From: Denticeps clupeoides
Taxonomy: Eukaryota > Chordata > Actinopteri > Clupeiformes > Denticipitidae
NCBI RefSeq assembly: GCF_900700375.1
Contig: NC_041708.1
Span: forward strand, 32,802,170 to 32,866,169
Reading direction: 5' to 3'
DNA length: 64,000 bases
Shown here: positions 1 through 13,683 of the stretch, in pieces
Numbering within the stretch: the first letter of the stretch is position 1
Layout of the letters: the number at the start of each line of letters is the position of its first letter
Program-made: the position numbers and the translations under genes
Notes under the pieces: generated by a model
Databases searched by the model: none
What the model was told of the DNA's origin: nothing
What the model saw: only the letters and a program-made list of their open reading frames with translations

Positions 1-186
1 CTCTATCATAGGTAACCCTTTCATCCTAAAAACAAAGTAAAAATGTCATGTGGTTTCTGTGATAGGCTCCAGCTTCAATTACCAGGTTTAGAAAAACGTT
101 TAAATGGATGCAATAATAAAAAAAAAAAAACTTTTAACAATTTAGCAATCACTATTTACAATTTAAGCAATTTAACACAGGCACAC

Positions 187-200
187 ACATACACACACAC

Positions 201-291
<91 letters not shown>
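187..291. repeat. (AC)n/(AT)n compound microsatellite
   Basis: An AC dinucleotide run passes directly into an AT run. It lies in the lrrc31 intron just upstream of the first visible exon. The open frame across it is only repeat translation. Confidence 0.95.
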
Positions 292-294
<3 letters not shown>

Positions 295-326
295 CCATGT
301 TTTAGTTTATTTTGGTGTTTCCTTAG

Positions 327-2676
<2,350 letters not shown>

Positions 2677-2707
2677 GCCAAAGAACAGCTGGGTTCTAAG
2701 GTTGTAC

Positions 2708-2713
2708 AATAAA
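2708..2713 (+). terminator. Poly(A) signal of lrrc31
   Basis: A canonical AATAAA lies 32 bases after the lrrc31 stop codon. Confidence 0.7.
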
Positions 2714-3214
2714 CCAATTATTGTGTTTAGAATGGATTTGGTGCACCAAAAAATTATATATTTCATATATTCATTACACATTATGTGTATTTTATGTTGA
2801 TGATCATGGCTTACAGCTGCTGAAAATCAGAAATCCAGCATTTAAAATATTTAGAATAGTACCCACCATTGGGGACAAATGTCCAACTGCATTTATACAG
2901 TCAGTAGTGGGTTGCGGCTGAAGGTTTACTTTTGAATTCAATTATGAAAGCGCTTAATTTATTTCATGATATGCATGATTTAGACACGCTATAAATCTTT
3001 TATTGTGCATAGAATAGAACTGAGGTTTCCACTATACAACTACAAATAAAATGTAAATGCAACTTATTTAAATAAAAAAACTGTTTCACGGACTTAAAAA
3101 AAAAAAAAAAGGCACTTAATGCTATGTCTTTCTGACATCTGGCTCTGGAAAACGGTACAGGATGCATTCACTTGTGTGGCACGAGACAGAGGGGAACATG
3201 TTCCAGTGGTTCAG

Positions 3215-5279
3215 TTAAAGGGTAGACAGCGCTTGGGCAGAGCAGCTGGCAGGGTCTCCATCGTGGCCATAACTGGGTGTCCAGTAGTAGTGCCTGTTCA
3301 GACCATGGAATGTTTCAGCCAGACACACACGACCGTCCGCCGCGTACGGGGAGACGTCAGTGTTCGGTTCAAGCAGGCGGCCGGACCCAATGAGCTGAGA
3401 GAACGCCTGGGTTGAGCCAGTCGGTGGGAACAAAGCGCAAAAGGGTTAAACGTGCTACAAATGCAGACATTGGGTTCTAACTTACCGTTAATGAAATAAA
3501 CCACATAAAAACACCCACAATTCCTCAGTACATTGAGAGACAAATCTCACCTCACACACAGGCTCTTCCAGTTTGTTCCCCCAGATGTAGATGTGCGTCA
3601 GGGTGCAACTGGCCCTCATGGCTTCAGCAAGGGACACCAGTCCTCGGGTACCGATGTTGTTACTCGAGATGGACAACCTGCACAGGACATACGGAACAAA
3701 CAAATAAATAAATAAATAAACCTCCTGTTACATTTTCATCCAGACCCGGTCTGAAAAGGCCATTTCACAAAATAATCACACTTGCACATTTATTCCAGAG
3801 GTCAGTTTGAAGATCCTGGGACTCACGCTTTGAGCCGGCTGTGAGGCAGCCTGGTGGCTGCGCCCAGAAGGACCGCCCCTTCGTCCTCGATGTGATTGAA
3901 GGACAGATCGAGAATCTCCAACAAACACCTCTCTCTCAGGACCGCCGACAGGCACTTGGCGCCGTCCCGGGTGATTCTGTTGCTGCAGGAGAAGGTTCAG
4001 TACAGTGGGGAGGCTGCTGAACATTGGGAGTGGCCGCGAGCATGGCATACCAGCGAAGGTCCAGGTAGCGCAGGCCGTGGTTTATCCTCAGCGCCTCGCA
4101 CAGCCTCTCCACGCCCGAGTCCGTCATTCCGTGCTTCCCCAGGTGCAGTTCACGCAAGGTGTGGTTGACCAGCAGCATCTGAGACAAATGGACTGTGGTT
4201 TCCTCCTGACAAGGGGGCCCATATTAAACGTTGCCGTACCCGTACAGATTAGTTATGTTTCTGCCTCCTTTCTAACCTACCTGGTGGCTGAAGAGCAAAG
4301 GACGAGTGACATTAACGCTGCGGATGTTTTTACTCTGCCTCAGGGCAAATGAAATTGCTACTAAACCCTCTGTGTCCTGTTATGAAAGAGCAAATATCTT
4401 ATTATACAGCATTCATTAAAAAATTATATCAAAGCTGCAGCAAAAAAAAAGTAGAAATGTGACACTTTGACCCACCAAATCACAGTCTGAAATGTCCAGT
4501 TCTTGCAAAGTCGTGTTCATTTGCATCATGGCAGCCAAGCTCATGGCTCCTTTCTTTCCTATTTTATTTCCTGTCATTCTGAGTGTCCTCAAAGACGTGT
4601 TACGCTGATAAAGGAGACAAGGTTTCAATCCTGGGGGACAGGATATGTGCGTCCAGCCATGGATCTGTACCTACATGGAGACTTTCTGCGATGAGTTCTG
4701 CACCCTGTCCTTCGATGTCGTTACCCATGAGATCCAGGGACTGGATTGTTCTGTTCTCCTGTCAGAATTCGTTGTAATACCTGGTTGCTCATTCTCCTAA
4801 CTCCAAAAAAAACAGATTAATCAAATTTTAAAAGAAAATATACATTACCTGCAGGAAGTCTGCCAAGTGTTTTGCGCCATTGTCGGTAATATTGTTATAT
4901 CTGAGATCTAAACCTTGAAAAAAAAGAGGTAAGTGCAGCGCAGTTGTGGTTTTTTTGGCTGATTTTACGTTCACAACGTGATACCTGCCACCGAGCTGTG
5001 GCGCAGCGCCCCGAGCAGGACGGACGTGTCGCTGTCGCTCAGCCTCTGCGCCGGCCCCGCTCGGTCGTGTCCGGCCAGCCGGATTCGGACGTCCCTGTTC
5101 GTAGCGGGCCAGGCTATAGTTACTCTGCGGTTAAACCGGCGCCCGTCGCCGCGGCTGCCCACTTACGTCGCGGAGGCGTCCAGCTGCCGCAGGACGCGCC
5201 ACGCGGACGAGTTGACGGGAGCGCGGGTTTCCGAGCACGCCTGGGAGTAAAGGTCCCCCAAGGTCCCTACGGTCCCCAT
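3215..5279 (-). CDS. lrrc34: Leucine-rich repeat protein LRRC34
   Basis: Ten minus-strand exons join in frame: 5167-5279 (ATG, MGTVGTLGDLYSQACSE), 4985-5124, 4849-4913, 4675-4758, 4476-4604, 4281-4376, 4051-4205, 3827-3982, 3551-3677 and 3215-3406 (TAA). Every junction has GT/AG and matching phase. The total is 1,257 nt, 418 residues. Ribonuclease-inhibitor-like repeats run through the middle: GLDLRYNNITDNGAKHLADF, IQSLDLMGNDIEGQGAELIA, LRTLRMTGNKIGKKGAMSLA, LRELHLGKHGMTDSGVERLC, LEILDLSFNHIEDEGAVLLG and LSISSNNIGTRGLVSLAEAM. The C-terminal exon is repeat-free. The mammalian protein is a nucleolar/cytoplasmic factor of germ and pluripotent cells (family knowledge). It is tail-to-tail with lrrc31. 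Exon structure is confident; the start was chosen as the first ATG in the GC-rich first exon. Confidence 0.88.
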
Positions 5280-5876
5280 GGCTCGACGAGGTCACGGGTT
5301 CAACACGGGCACAGCGCGCCCTGTCTCGCCGGTTACTGTGGCAACAGCTGCGTCCGCCCCGGCCCCGCCCCTTTACGGCGACATCAGACCATTAGACTAC
5401 ATTCAGATACTTCCGAAATGTTGTCACTTAGTTTTTACTCATTAGACGGGGACAAATGACGCATTTATTAGTTTACATTATGCATGGTAAACATTCGTTT
5501 ATTATTTACACCGGTGTCATAACGCAGACTAGGAATGTTGTCTTTATAAAATTTTAAACCATGAAAAATACTTTTACATAAAGTTCCTTCAGGGACTCAA
5601 TGCATCTTAAAAAAGAAAAAGAAAGAAATTAAGCATTAAACACATGTTTAGTTATCTACAAGTGATCTGACGTGGGAGATTTATGGGGCTGGAGCATTGC
5701 TGGTCCACAAGCACTCCTCAACACTCTTTTTGCAAGTTGAATGATGCACAATTTACAACATGTTCACTTAAGGTTGCTGAGGGGAAAGGGATTTTGACAA
5801 ACCATCAAGCACACAAAGCATCTTCAGTGGATCCAAAAGTAAACTACGAAACTGAAAGGAAACCATCCCGGGGTTC
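5280..5876. other. Intergenic gap lrrc34-mynn
   Basis: About 600 bases separate the lrrc34 start codon from the mynn stop codon. The first 120 bases are GC-rich and probably belong to the lrrc34 promoter. On the minus strand, AATAAA-type motifs near 5464-5505 could end the mynn transcript. No coding exon is visible. Confidence 0.5.
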
Positions 5877-8800
5877 TTATTCAATTGTGTGAACAATGAC
5901 AATTTGTGCGGTCTCCAACCCGGCGTGCGCCGGGATCTCTAGCTGCTCAAAAGTGACATTTTGTACTTCTGGAGTCTCTGAGGGGTTGTCCGAGGGAATA
6001 CACACTCGTGCAATCAGGCTCTGGTGGTCGATGGGAATATTGAGAGGAAGTGCTTCTGAGCCTTGGGTCTCTTCCACTGCCGCCCCCGTTGTTGCTGCTG
6101 CTGCTGCTGCTGCTGCTACGGAATAAAACAAAATACAAGCGAGTCTTGCTTTTATGTTCGTCTGGACATTTTGCCCGAAAACAGGAAAACAACTGACCGT
6201 TGTGCTTCTTTTCCTTGTGCCTTCTTAAGTAATTCGCGTCTGACAAAGTCTGTCCACAGATGTCACATATCATCCGTTTGCTACCTACAGTAGAAAGTGC
6301 AGCCAGTATATTAAACAGTTAACACCAACACATTTTTCCTTAACTATGATACTGATAAACAACAAAGGCTTTAATTAAAAATTCGTATGGAATGCTGAAC
6401 AAAAAGCTTGCAGGTCAAAGACAAAAGCCTACATCATTGGAACCCTGGTTTTAAACACCAGTACCGCAGCAAAAGCAATATTTACCACTGTGATAATCCA
6501 TGTGCTTCCTCAGTTCCCCGGTAGTGAAGAATCTCTTGCCACACACCAGACAGAGATAAGGAGCCTCCACTTTAGACACACACAAAAAAAAAAGAGGCTC
6601 ATTATGGGGATGTAAAGAAACAGAATGAAATATTCTGGCACAATGCACTGCCATTAGACCAAATGTTTGGACATAAGCCAATTTCCTCCAACACAGGAAC
6701 ACACACAGAATATAAATAAATGACAGCAAGGACTCATTACATATATGCTGTGGCTTTGGTAAGTTCAGTAGGATCTGAAGACATTTTTATAGGGCACCAG
6801 CCCAAACAGTCATTATTAATGATACCAAACAGAAACAGGTGACAGCTATTCACCTGCTGCCTCGTGTGGAAGGCTCTGCTTCGGTGGATTTTAATCTTAG
6901 TGGAACAAATTGCTGGTTGCATTAATTCAGCATTAACAGTACCGGAAGTGACCAATGGCATAGTCAGGATGTTGTTAATTAAAGTCACTCATGGTTGTGG
7001 TTTTAGGAATCACATTAGCCCCAATTCGATTTCATGCAAGGAAATTCTATAGAATTGGCATGTGTTGAGACAACGTGGTGAAAAGGCCACAATGTGCTGT
7101 TAGATAACCATATTATTGCACAATGTAATACATGGTGTACTAATTATATGCATGTGTGATAAAAAGATGACGACTGTCCTGTCAACTTGGTAGGCCGTAC
7201 TTCTATAAAGCCTGAATATTCAGCATGTGGTAGTTGTTTTGCTTTTCTGTGTCAAAACAGGGTAAAGTAACAGAATTGTTTTTTTTACTAAATAAGGCAT
7301 CCCAGAATGCACAATAATAAAATATTTTGAATGTTCAATATGAACTATAAAACACTGAAAATTTACAAAGCACAGTTTCTCTGCTTTCAGAAACCGTTGG
7401 ATTTTTTTCTATTGCGCAAACGGTTGAAGAGTGGTAGTGGCCTAGTGGGTAACACACTCGCCTATGAACCAGAAGACCCGGGTTCGAATCCCCCTTACTA
7501 CCATTGTGTCCCTGAGCAAGACACTTAACCCTAAGTTGCTCCAGGGGGGACTGTCCCTGTAACTACTGGTTGTAAGTCGCTCTGGATAAGGGCGTCTGAT
7601 AAATGCTGTAAATGTAAATGCTGTAAATGTTAAAACTATTGAAAAGAACTGGTTGGAAAAAAGGTTAATTTGGGGTGTGTATTAAAAGGTTCTCACAATA
7701 CGATACGAATCACGATACACGGGTCCCAACGCAATAATATCATAATATACTGCGATATTCTACAGTTCACTGAAAATGTTTCACTATTCCTGAAATACAA
7801 TGCAGTAACAAGGCGTACTCAGCAGTACAGCGCCATCGACAGGAGTGGAGGTTGTAGTCAAATGATTATTCTCTGCTGAACTATCTAAAGAAAAACGCTC
7901 GACACCACCACCTGGTGGCCTAAATTTGGACACGCAAATATATATTTTTCTAAAAAAATCGTGATTATTAAAACTACCCCTATTATTAATATATTCCAGG
8001 TTGAAGGAATGGACCTACAGAAATGTGAAGACCACCTAACTCTGTTAATGTGGGGCAGTGGTGGCCTAGCGGTTAAGGAAGCGGCCCCGTAATCAGAAGG
8101 TTGCAGGTTTGATTCCCTTGATTCCCGATCCGCCAAGGTGCCACTGAGGTGCCACTGAGCAAAGCACCGTCCCCACACACTGCTCCCCGGGCGCTTGTCA
8201 TGGCTGCCCACTACTCACTCAGGGTGATGGGTTAAATGCAGAGGACAAATTTCACTGTGTGCATCGTGTGCTGTGCTACTGTGTATCACATGTGACAATC
8301 ACTTCACTTTAAATAATATCATGACCGGTACCTTTCTCCACTGGCTTCTTGGCTTTCTCGCCCGTGTGCTTCTTTGAGTGCGTGATGAGAGAGCTGGAAA
8401 CTGCGAAGGCTTTTCCACACGTGTCGCAGACGTAGGGCTTCTCCCCAGTATGCCGGCGCATGTGGTACGTCAGAGTGCTGGCCTGAGCAAAGCGCTTCTC
8501 ACACAGCTCACAGTAGTAAGGTTTCTCGCCATTGTGCTTCCTGTGAACATCAACAAGCCACAATTGCTTTAGCACGCCAAAAATGAACAAATCGACAGTC
8601 TTGTGCTGATGTGAGTTAATAGCACAGAAATCATAGTTTGTGTGACAGACCAACCTGCAGTGTATTTTGAGGTTGCTGGACGTGGCGAACTGCAGGCCAC
8701 AGTCATCACACTTGAAGGGCTTTTCCTCCCCATGGTGCATTCTGCAGTGGAAAACCAGTTGACACTTCTGGGCGTAGCTTTTGTCACAGCGGTCACATTT

Positions 8801-9961
8801 AAATGGCTTCTCTCCTAAGAAAAGGGAAAAAAAAGGAGATGGAATGCATACTAAATATCGATGCAGTGAATTTTTTATGAATATTTCATCGCTATTCAAT
8901 CGCTACATTAATGCTGACTGTAGTGCCAAGTGGAGTAAATATTTTTACCCAATGCTGGGTAAAAAACGCAGCATGTTCTCGAAGCTAACGCGAACGTCGG
9001 AATATTTCACCTGTGTGTATCCGTATGTGCGTCTTCAGCTGATTTCCCTGTCTGAAGGTGCGGCCACAGAGTTGGCACTTGTAAGGCTTCAGTCCGTTGT
9101 GTATGCGCATGTGTCTGCGCAAGCTGCTCAGCTCGGAGAAGATCTTCCCGCACGTGCTGCACACGGGCTTCTCTTTGGACTGCAGCTGGTCCCTCAGCGG
9201 TGGAGTCTCCTTGCCCTCCCGGTCTGTGTCTCCTGCAGCCCCGTCCGCCTCCTCCGGCTCCTCTATGTCACTGAAACAGTTCTCTTTCAGTTTCTTACTG
9301 GGGATGCGTTTCCTGCTGCTTTTCCTCCTCTTCGTGGGGAGTTTCTGATTGTCGTCCTCTGTGTTGGAGGCGGGGTCGGGGGTCTCCAGAGCCTCTGACA
9401 CCATGGCCTTCGGCCTCCCTCGACCCTGCCCAGTTGGCCTTCCTCGTCCTCGTCCTCGAGGCCTACCTCTCCCTCGCCCCCGGCTACTTTCTGGTTTCTG
9501 AAATTCCTTAACTTCATGTTTTGGATTGGGCTTCCGACCTCGTTTTTGTGGCATGTGTGAGACTTGCTCTATGTGAGGGGATGATGGGTTTGTGTTCTCT
9601 AAAGGTTCCTGGTCTTCCAGGTGCTCAGATTCCTCGTTCTGCCTGTCCTTCTGTTCTTCTTCCGCCGGCACAACAGCGTCACAGCATTCAGAGCCGGGCG
9701 AGTGAGGCTGTGCATCTGCTTCAGCAGTTTTCTCCCGGATGGTGTCACCAGAAGGGGCTTTAATAGCAGCCTGGCCTAAACTGTCACATTGCGACAGCAC
9801 TTCTGCCATGCCCAGGAAACTGGCAGCTTTTCGAATGCTGGACACACAGTCACTGGAAAATGACAAAGCAAAAATGACACGTCAGCAACCCTAGACGAAA
9901 GAAATGTCCAGAATATTTGTTACACAAAATCAACTATAGAGCAACTATAATTATTCTGGGA

Positions 9962-10016
<55 letters not shown>

Positions 10017-10749
10017 CAAATAGGCTGAGAATCACGCCATTTTCTGGGACATTTCATTAAACTTGTTTAATGTTGAAAATATTTTTTAAATGTCATACAA
10101 GAATAAACTCACAAGCAGTCTATTGACAACAGTTTTTTGGTTTTAATCACTTGAGCACATTTACACTTCTGGCACTAAAGCAGGTGTCCTCATCCAGAGC
10201 GGATTACAATCAGTGGTTACAGGGACTGTCCTCCTGGAGACACTCAGGGTTGAGTGTCCTGCTCAGGGACAAGATGATAGTTACTGGGGTTCGAACCTGG
10301 GTTTTCTGGTTCATAGGTGCGTGTGTTGGCTACTACCACCCTCTATTAGTGTTAAAAAGCTGCGTTTTATTATTTTCTCATTCCGAGTGTTGCTCCAGAC
10401 TTCGGTTTAGCTATGCTCTTTTATTGAAACGTCCAATGACACAGAGGTCAGGGGTCATCAGAGGTAAGTGTCGCCCTTGCCTGTCAAGACGTAGCTCTCC
10501 GGTGTAAATATAATCCAAGATTGTGCGGAGGGCCGCCTCGTCCACGCACTCGGGGTCCAGTGTGGCGACGTCCCCTGCGTGGCCCCCGGCACCCCACGAC
10601 GCGAAATAGTCGCTGAAGGCGGCCAGCACGTTGCGGTGCGCGCTGAAACGCGCCCGGCCCACGGCGACCGCGCAGTCGCAGAAGCGGCCGCGGCCGCGCT
10701 GCGTCCTCAGCCGCTCCAGCAGCAGCTCCGCGTGGGCGACAGACGACAT
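5877..10749 (-). CDS. mynn: Myoneurin, BTB/POZ and C2H2 zinc-finger protein
   Basis: Seven coding exons join in phase: 10481-10749 (ATG), 9011-9852, 8655-8814, 8332-8540, 6486-6569, 6198-6284 and 5877-6115 (TAA); 1,890 nt, 629 residues (human about 610). Residues 1-110 form the BTB domain ([49 protein letters not shown]). A charged linker carries basic clusters and a Gly-Arg-Pro AT-hook-like run ([15 protein letters not shown]). Eight C2H2 fingers follow, two in each of the next three coding blocks and one in each of the two after that, matching the eight of mammalian MYNN. The last exon opens with an Ala tract encoded by a GCA/CAG repeat. It is expected to be a nuclear DNA-binding regulator. 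The first coding intron uses a GC donor (see findings). SINEs lie in its introns. Confidence 0.92.
6088..6117 (-). repeat. CAG/GCA triplet repeat in last mynn exon
   Basis: A short CTG run on the plus strand reads as a GCA (Ala) run in the mynn frame. It abuts the splice acceptor of the last exon, so length changes would alter both the Ala tract and the AG context. Confidence 0.8.
7431..7615 (+). mobile_element. tRNA-derived SINE, family B
   Basis: The tRNA-like head shows a B box (GGTTCGAATCC). The tail contains the TAAGTCGCTCTGGATAAGGG block typical of teleost SINEs and ends in a TGTAAATG repeat. It lies in a mynn intron. Confidence 0.85.
7655..7990. mobile_element. Putative MITE
   Basis: An AT-rich non-coding block has imperfectly inverted ends containing ATTAAAAGGTTCTCACAATA on one side and AATCGTGATTATTAAAACTA on the other. 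This is the texture of a non-autonomous DNA transposon. Family and exact ends are not resolved. Confidence 0.35.
8052..8310 (+). mobile_element. tRNA-derived SINE, family A
   Basis: A nearly full copy runs from GGCAGTGGTGGCCTAGCGGT (one base may differ) through TCCCCACACACTGCTCCCCG to the tail GACAATCACTTCACTTT. It is the best reference copy in this window for the many family A fragments and lies in a mynn intron. Confidence 0.85.
9969..10014. repeat. (TA)n microsatellite
   Basis: An uninterrupted TA run in the first coding intron of mynn. Confidence 0.95.
10158..10345 (-). mobile_element. tRNA-derived SINE, family B
   Basis: This is a reverse-oriented copy: tail first (CATCCAGAGCGGATTACAAT), then the tRNA-like head ending in TACTACCACC. 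It lies within the GC-AG intron of mynn. Confidence 0.8.
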
Positions 10750-10929
10750 GATCCACGCTGTGCGTGGGGCCACAGAGAGAAACGGGGTCACTCGGGAAAT
10801 AATAACAGACAAATACTTAGCCCTTAAAGATTTGAAAGAGCTGCAAAAATAGAATCAGACAGACACAAATTCACTAACAGATGAACAGAATTTGGTCAGT
10901 TTAAGTCGGGTTTGAATTATTGCTGTGAC

Positions 10930-11420
10930 GTCGCGCGTTAAGACTAGTTGTGTGTGATGGGCGTTGCAGAAATAAAAGTTCCCGCTCATCGACGCGCCGG
11001 TGCGAATTAACCCCTGAATAGGCAAACGTCACACGAAAGCGCCGCTAATAAAATACTCGACGGGAGGTCAAGCTGTTTTCATCTAAAGTACAAACTTCCC
11101 GTTTTGCCACAGAACGGCGTAAATGTCAAAAGCAAGTCTGGCCGTCCGTGTTGACAACAAAAGGGCTCTTATTTCGAAACCGCCCGGCCGCCCCCTGATC
11201 CCGGCCCGCGGCCCGCTCACCCACACCCCGCCGTCGAGAGCAGCCGCAGCCGCGGCCGCGCAGAAAACGCACCGGCGCCGCGGTTAAAGGTCGCCGCTGG
11301 TCTGAACGAGACGGAACAAAGCCACGTTACCTTATAATCGCCTTTCTCACACGGCCATTTTCTACCGACGCCAAACGGAAGAGACGTATTCTACTTCCGC
11401 TGGGACTTCCGCGTCGGCAA
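10930..11420 (-). promoter_or_regulatory. mynn CpG-rich promoter and 5' UTR exon
   Basis: The stretch is CpG-dense, TATA-less and upstream of the mynn start. On the minus strand, two ETS-like CGGAAGT motifs (near 11385-11410) are followed by AAAATGGCCGTG, a YY1-like element. A probable non-coding first exon ends at a GTAACG donor near 11331. The YY1-like motif contains an ATG that opens a four-codon upstream ORF (ATGGCCGTGTGA). The transcription start is inferred, not measured. Confidence 0.55.
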
Positions 11421-12060
11421 CACGCGCTGGAAGATTAACGAGATCTATGTTCCCCATTTACCAGTAAAGATGTTTTTATGTCTACTAATTTTATTTAAAG
11501 CACATTAAATAAAACTGAAGTCTTAGCACTCAACATTTATTAATTTAAGAGGAACATTTTAATTTTAATATTAACCAAACTGCATGTAAAACTGTGTATC
11601 ACAACGACAATCACTTCACTTTATCACAACCAACAATTTATTCAACAAATTCATTTACCCATACCTCAGCATCCATCTTTTATACTATCCTTAAGTGTTC
11701 CTCGTGAGTAAGATGGGGTGGCTCTGAGTCCAAGAATTTCATTTATATGATGTTGCGCATAATAATGAACTTGAAGTTGCTTTCCACAGCATTGCTGTTT
11801 GCTCCTTCAGGCTCCAGGCATTATAACTAAGGGTGAAACGCCCTTGGTAGAGGCTGGAAGAGATCTACAAAGAATTATAATGCCATTCCATATTCTTATT
11901 TATGAGATATCAAAATGGACAGTTAGTGGAAATATGCTCCAAAGGTCTGTATCTGCTTGTCCATTGCGACAGCATACTGCAAATGCTGTAAAAGGCTGTA
12001 AATGCATACACCTTCCACAACGTAGTTCATTTTCTAGGAATTCAGCTGACAACATAAAAT

Positions 12061-12388
12061 AAGTGAAAGTGAAGTGATTGTCGTGGTAAAACACTGCAGC
12101 ACAGCACACGGTGACACAACGAAATGTTTTTAACAATCACCCTTGGTGAGCAGGTGAGTGGGCTTTATCTCAGTGGCACCTCAGCGGCACCTTGCCGGAT
12201 CAGGATTCGAACCGGCAGCCTTCTGATTACAACAACAACATTTATTTCTTATATTGCCCAAAATCACATACAGTATGTCTCAATGGGCTTTGACAAGCCC
12301 AAAAGTTGACACCCCCCCACACTTGACCCTTCCGCACTCAAGGAAAATTACAGGGCCGCTTCCTTAACCACTAGGCCAGCACTGCCCC
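12061..12388 (-). mobile_element. Family A SINE split by a LINE 3' tail
   Basis: A reverse family A SINE is present in two pieces, about 12,061-12,226 and 12,357-12,388. Between them lies a reverse 3' end of the LINE whose plus-strand tail is seen near 17,150-17,262: AACAACAACA repeat, then TCAATGGGCTTTGACAAGCC. The LINE therefore arrived after the SINE. Confidence 0.75.
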
Positions 12389-13149
12389 AAATAAATGCAA
12401 ACTATGTCAAATAACACAAGATATGAAATTGTAGATACGAAGTGGTAGAACTGTGGTGGACAATTAATTTTGTCATGGGAACAGTTAAACCCTTTTTTCT
12501 GTTTACTGTAACAATCAATTAACTTGATTCTATTTGAATGATTATACATATTAATTTTCACATAGGTGGCAATTCAAGCCTTATTCATGATCAGCTTTGA
12601 CCACATGTAGTACTGGTTGGACAGGTAAAACAACACGTGGAACATCAGTGGATCCAAAAACAGTTTTGTAACTTCTGCCCTGCCTATCGTTTTTCTTCCT
12701 GGCCCCGAAGTCCAGGGTTACTTAACCACGTGTATTTTTTTTTGTTAATGTCCATTTCTATTCATTTCTCTTTCCAGGCTGTAAACTCACCTCTGTGGAA
12801 ATGGAGGTTGCATTAATTCTCCTCCTGCCCCTCATCTCTGCCCAGACCTTGTCTGTCACCCTCTGTCCAACCTGACTTTGATCTCTAGAGGAAATTGTTC
12901 ATTTTTTTACTTCACATTCTTATTATTGTGTATTTTTGTGCATACAGTAACATCAATCAATTTAGCCGATGCTTTTATACAGAACAATTTTGGTTCACTT
13001 TTAAAAGTTTCCCATTGACATTTTCTTGCTCCTGTGTCTTTGTTTCCCGCTGCACATTCACCAGATAATTTACATTATGCAACTGGTAAAATAACACATT
13101 AAAATGTATGGAGCAAAATCCCCGATGAGGAAAGGATTAGGCAAATGGG

Positions 13150-13223
13150 TTTAATGCAGAGGACAAATTTCACTGTGTGCACTGTGCTGCTGTGTATCAC
13201 AAGTGACAATCACTTCACTTTAT
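13150..13223 (+). mobile_element. Family A SINE tail fragment
   Basis: Only the 3' third is present (GCAGAGGACAAATTTCACTG to CAATCACTTCACTTTA). It marks the point where apod exons 2-3 were lost in the pseudogene. Confidence 0.75.
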
Positions 13224-13339
13224 CACTTTTCTATGGTGCCAACATTGACATCAGCAGTATGACCCCAACAGACCAACATGGCTGTGATTAAGGCTGAAAT
13301 GAGACACTGATTTTTATTGAATATGCAGGTGATGGAGAC

Positions 13340-13490
13340 AATTGAGTGTCCTGATAAGGTAGTAACTGGGGTTCGAACCTGACCAAAGCTCCGTCCCCAC
13401 ACACTGTTCCTCGGGCGCCTGTCTTGGCTGCTCACTAAGTGTGAGGGCTGTGCTGCTGTGTATCACAATGACAATCACTTCACTTTTTCA
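13340..13490. mobile_element. Chimeric SINE fragments (families B and A)
   Basis: A short reverse family B piece (GTAACTGGGGTTCGAACCTG) is joined to a truncated forward family A copy that ends in GACAATCACTTCACTTT. Confidence 0.6.
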
Positions 13491-13683
13491 CAACCAACAA
13501 TTTATTCAACAAAAAACAGAGTGAGAACTGTTAAAAATAAACTTAGCATACACAACAGAACAATAAAAGCAAAACAGTGGGAGTCAGGAAGGTCAGCAAA
13601 GCCCAGACCAGGCCAGTGAGGTACTATCACATTTCATTGTCTTACTAGAACATGTTTCATTAATATTATATAGTGGTGATCCT

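Larger units (their letters stand above)
11640..13335 (+). pseudogene. apod pseudogene (degenerate copy of the apod locus)
   Basis: This is a diverged copy of 28,610-30,690. Matching blocks include upstream DNA (11,645-11,815 with 28,613-28,780; 12,430-12,620 with 29,235-29,430), the signal-peptide exon (12,801-12,900; MEVALILLLPLISAQT) and the end of the last exon plus 3' UTR (13,228-13,335; GGNIDISSMTPTDQHGC-like, with GAN for GGN). In exon 1 the frame is lost soon after the signal peptide, and the splice donor that ends it in the intact gene is changed. Exons 2 and 3 are gone and a family A SINE tail sits at the deletion point. It cannot make a lipocalin. Confidence 0.85.

Noticed and set aside
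7431-7500. tRNA-like A/B box sequences here and in other SINE copies
   Set aside because: They are SINE heads with SINE bodies and tails, not tRNA genes; no cloverleaf with a proper acceptor stem is evident.
8781-9398. 205-residue plus-strand open frame
   Set aside because: Antisense shadow of the mynn linker and finger exon; no family match or splice logic.
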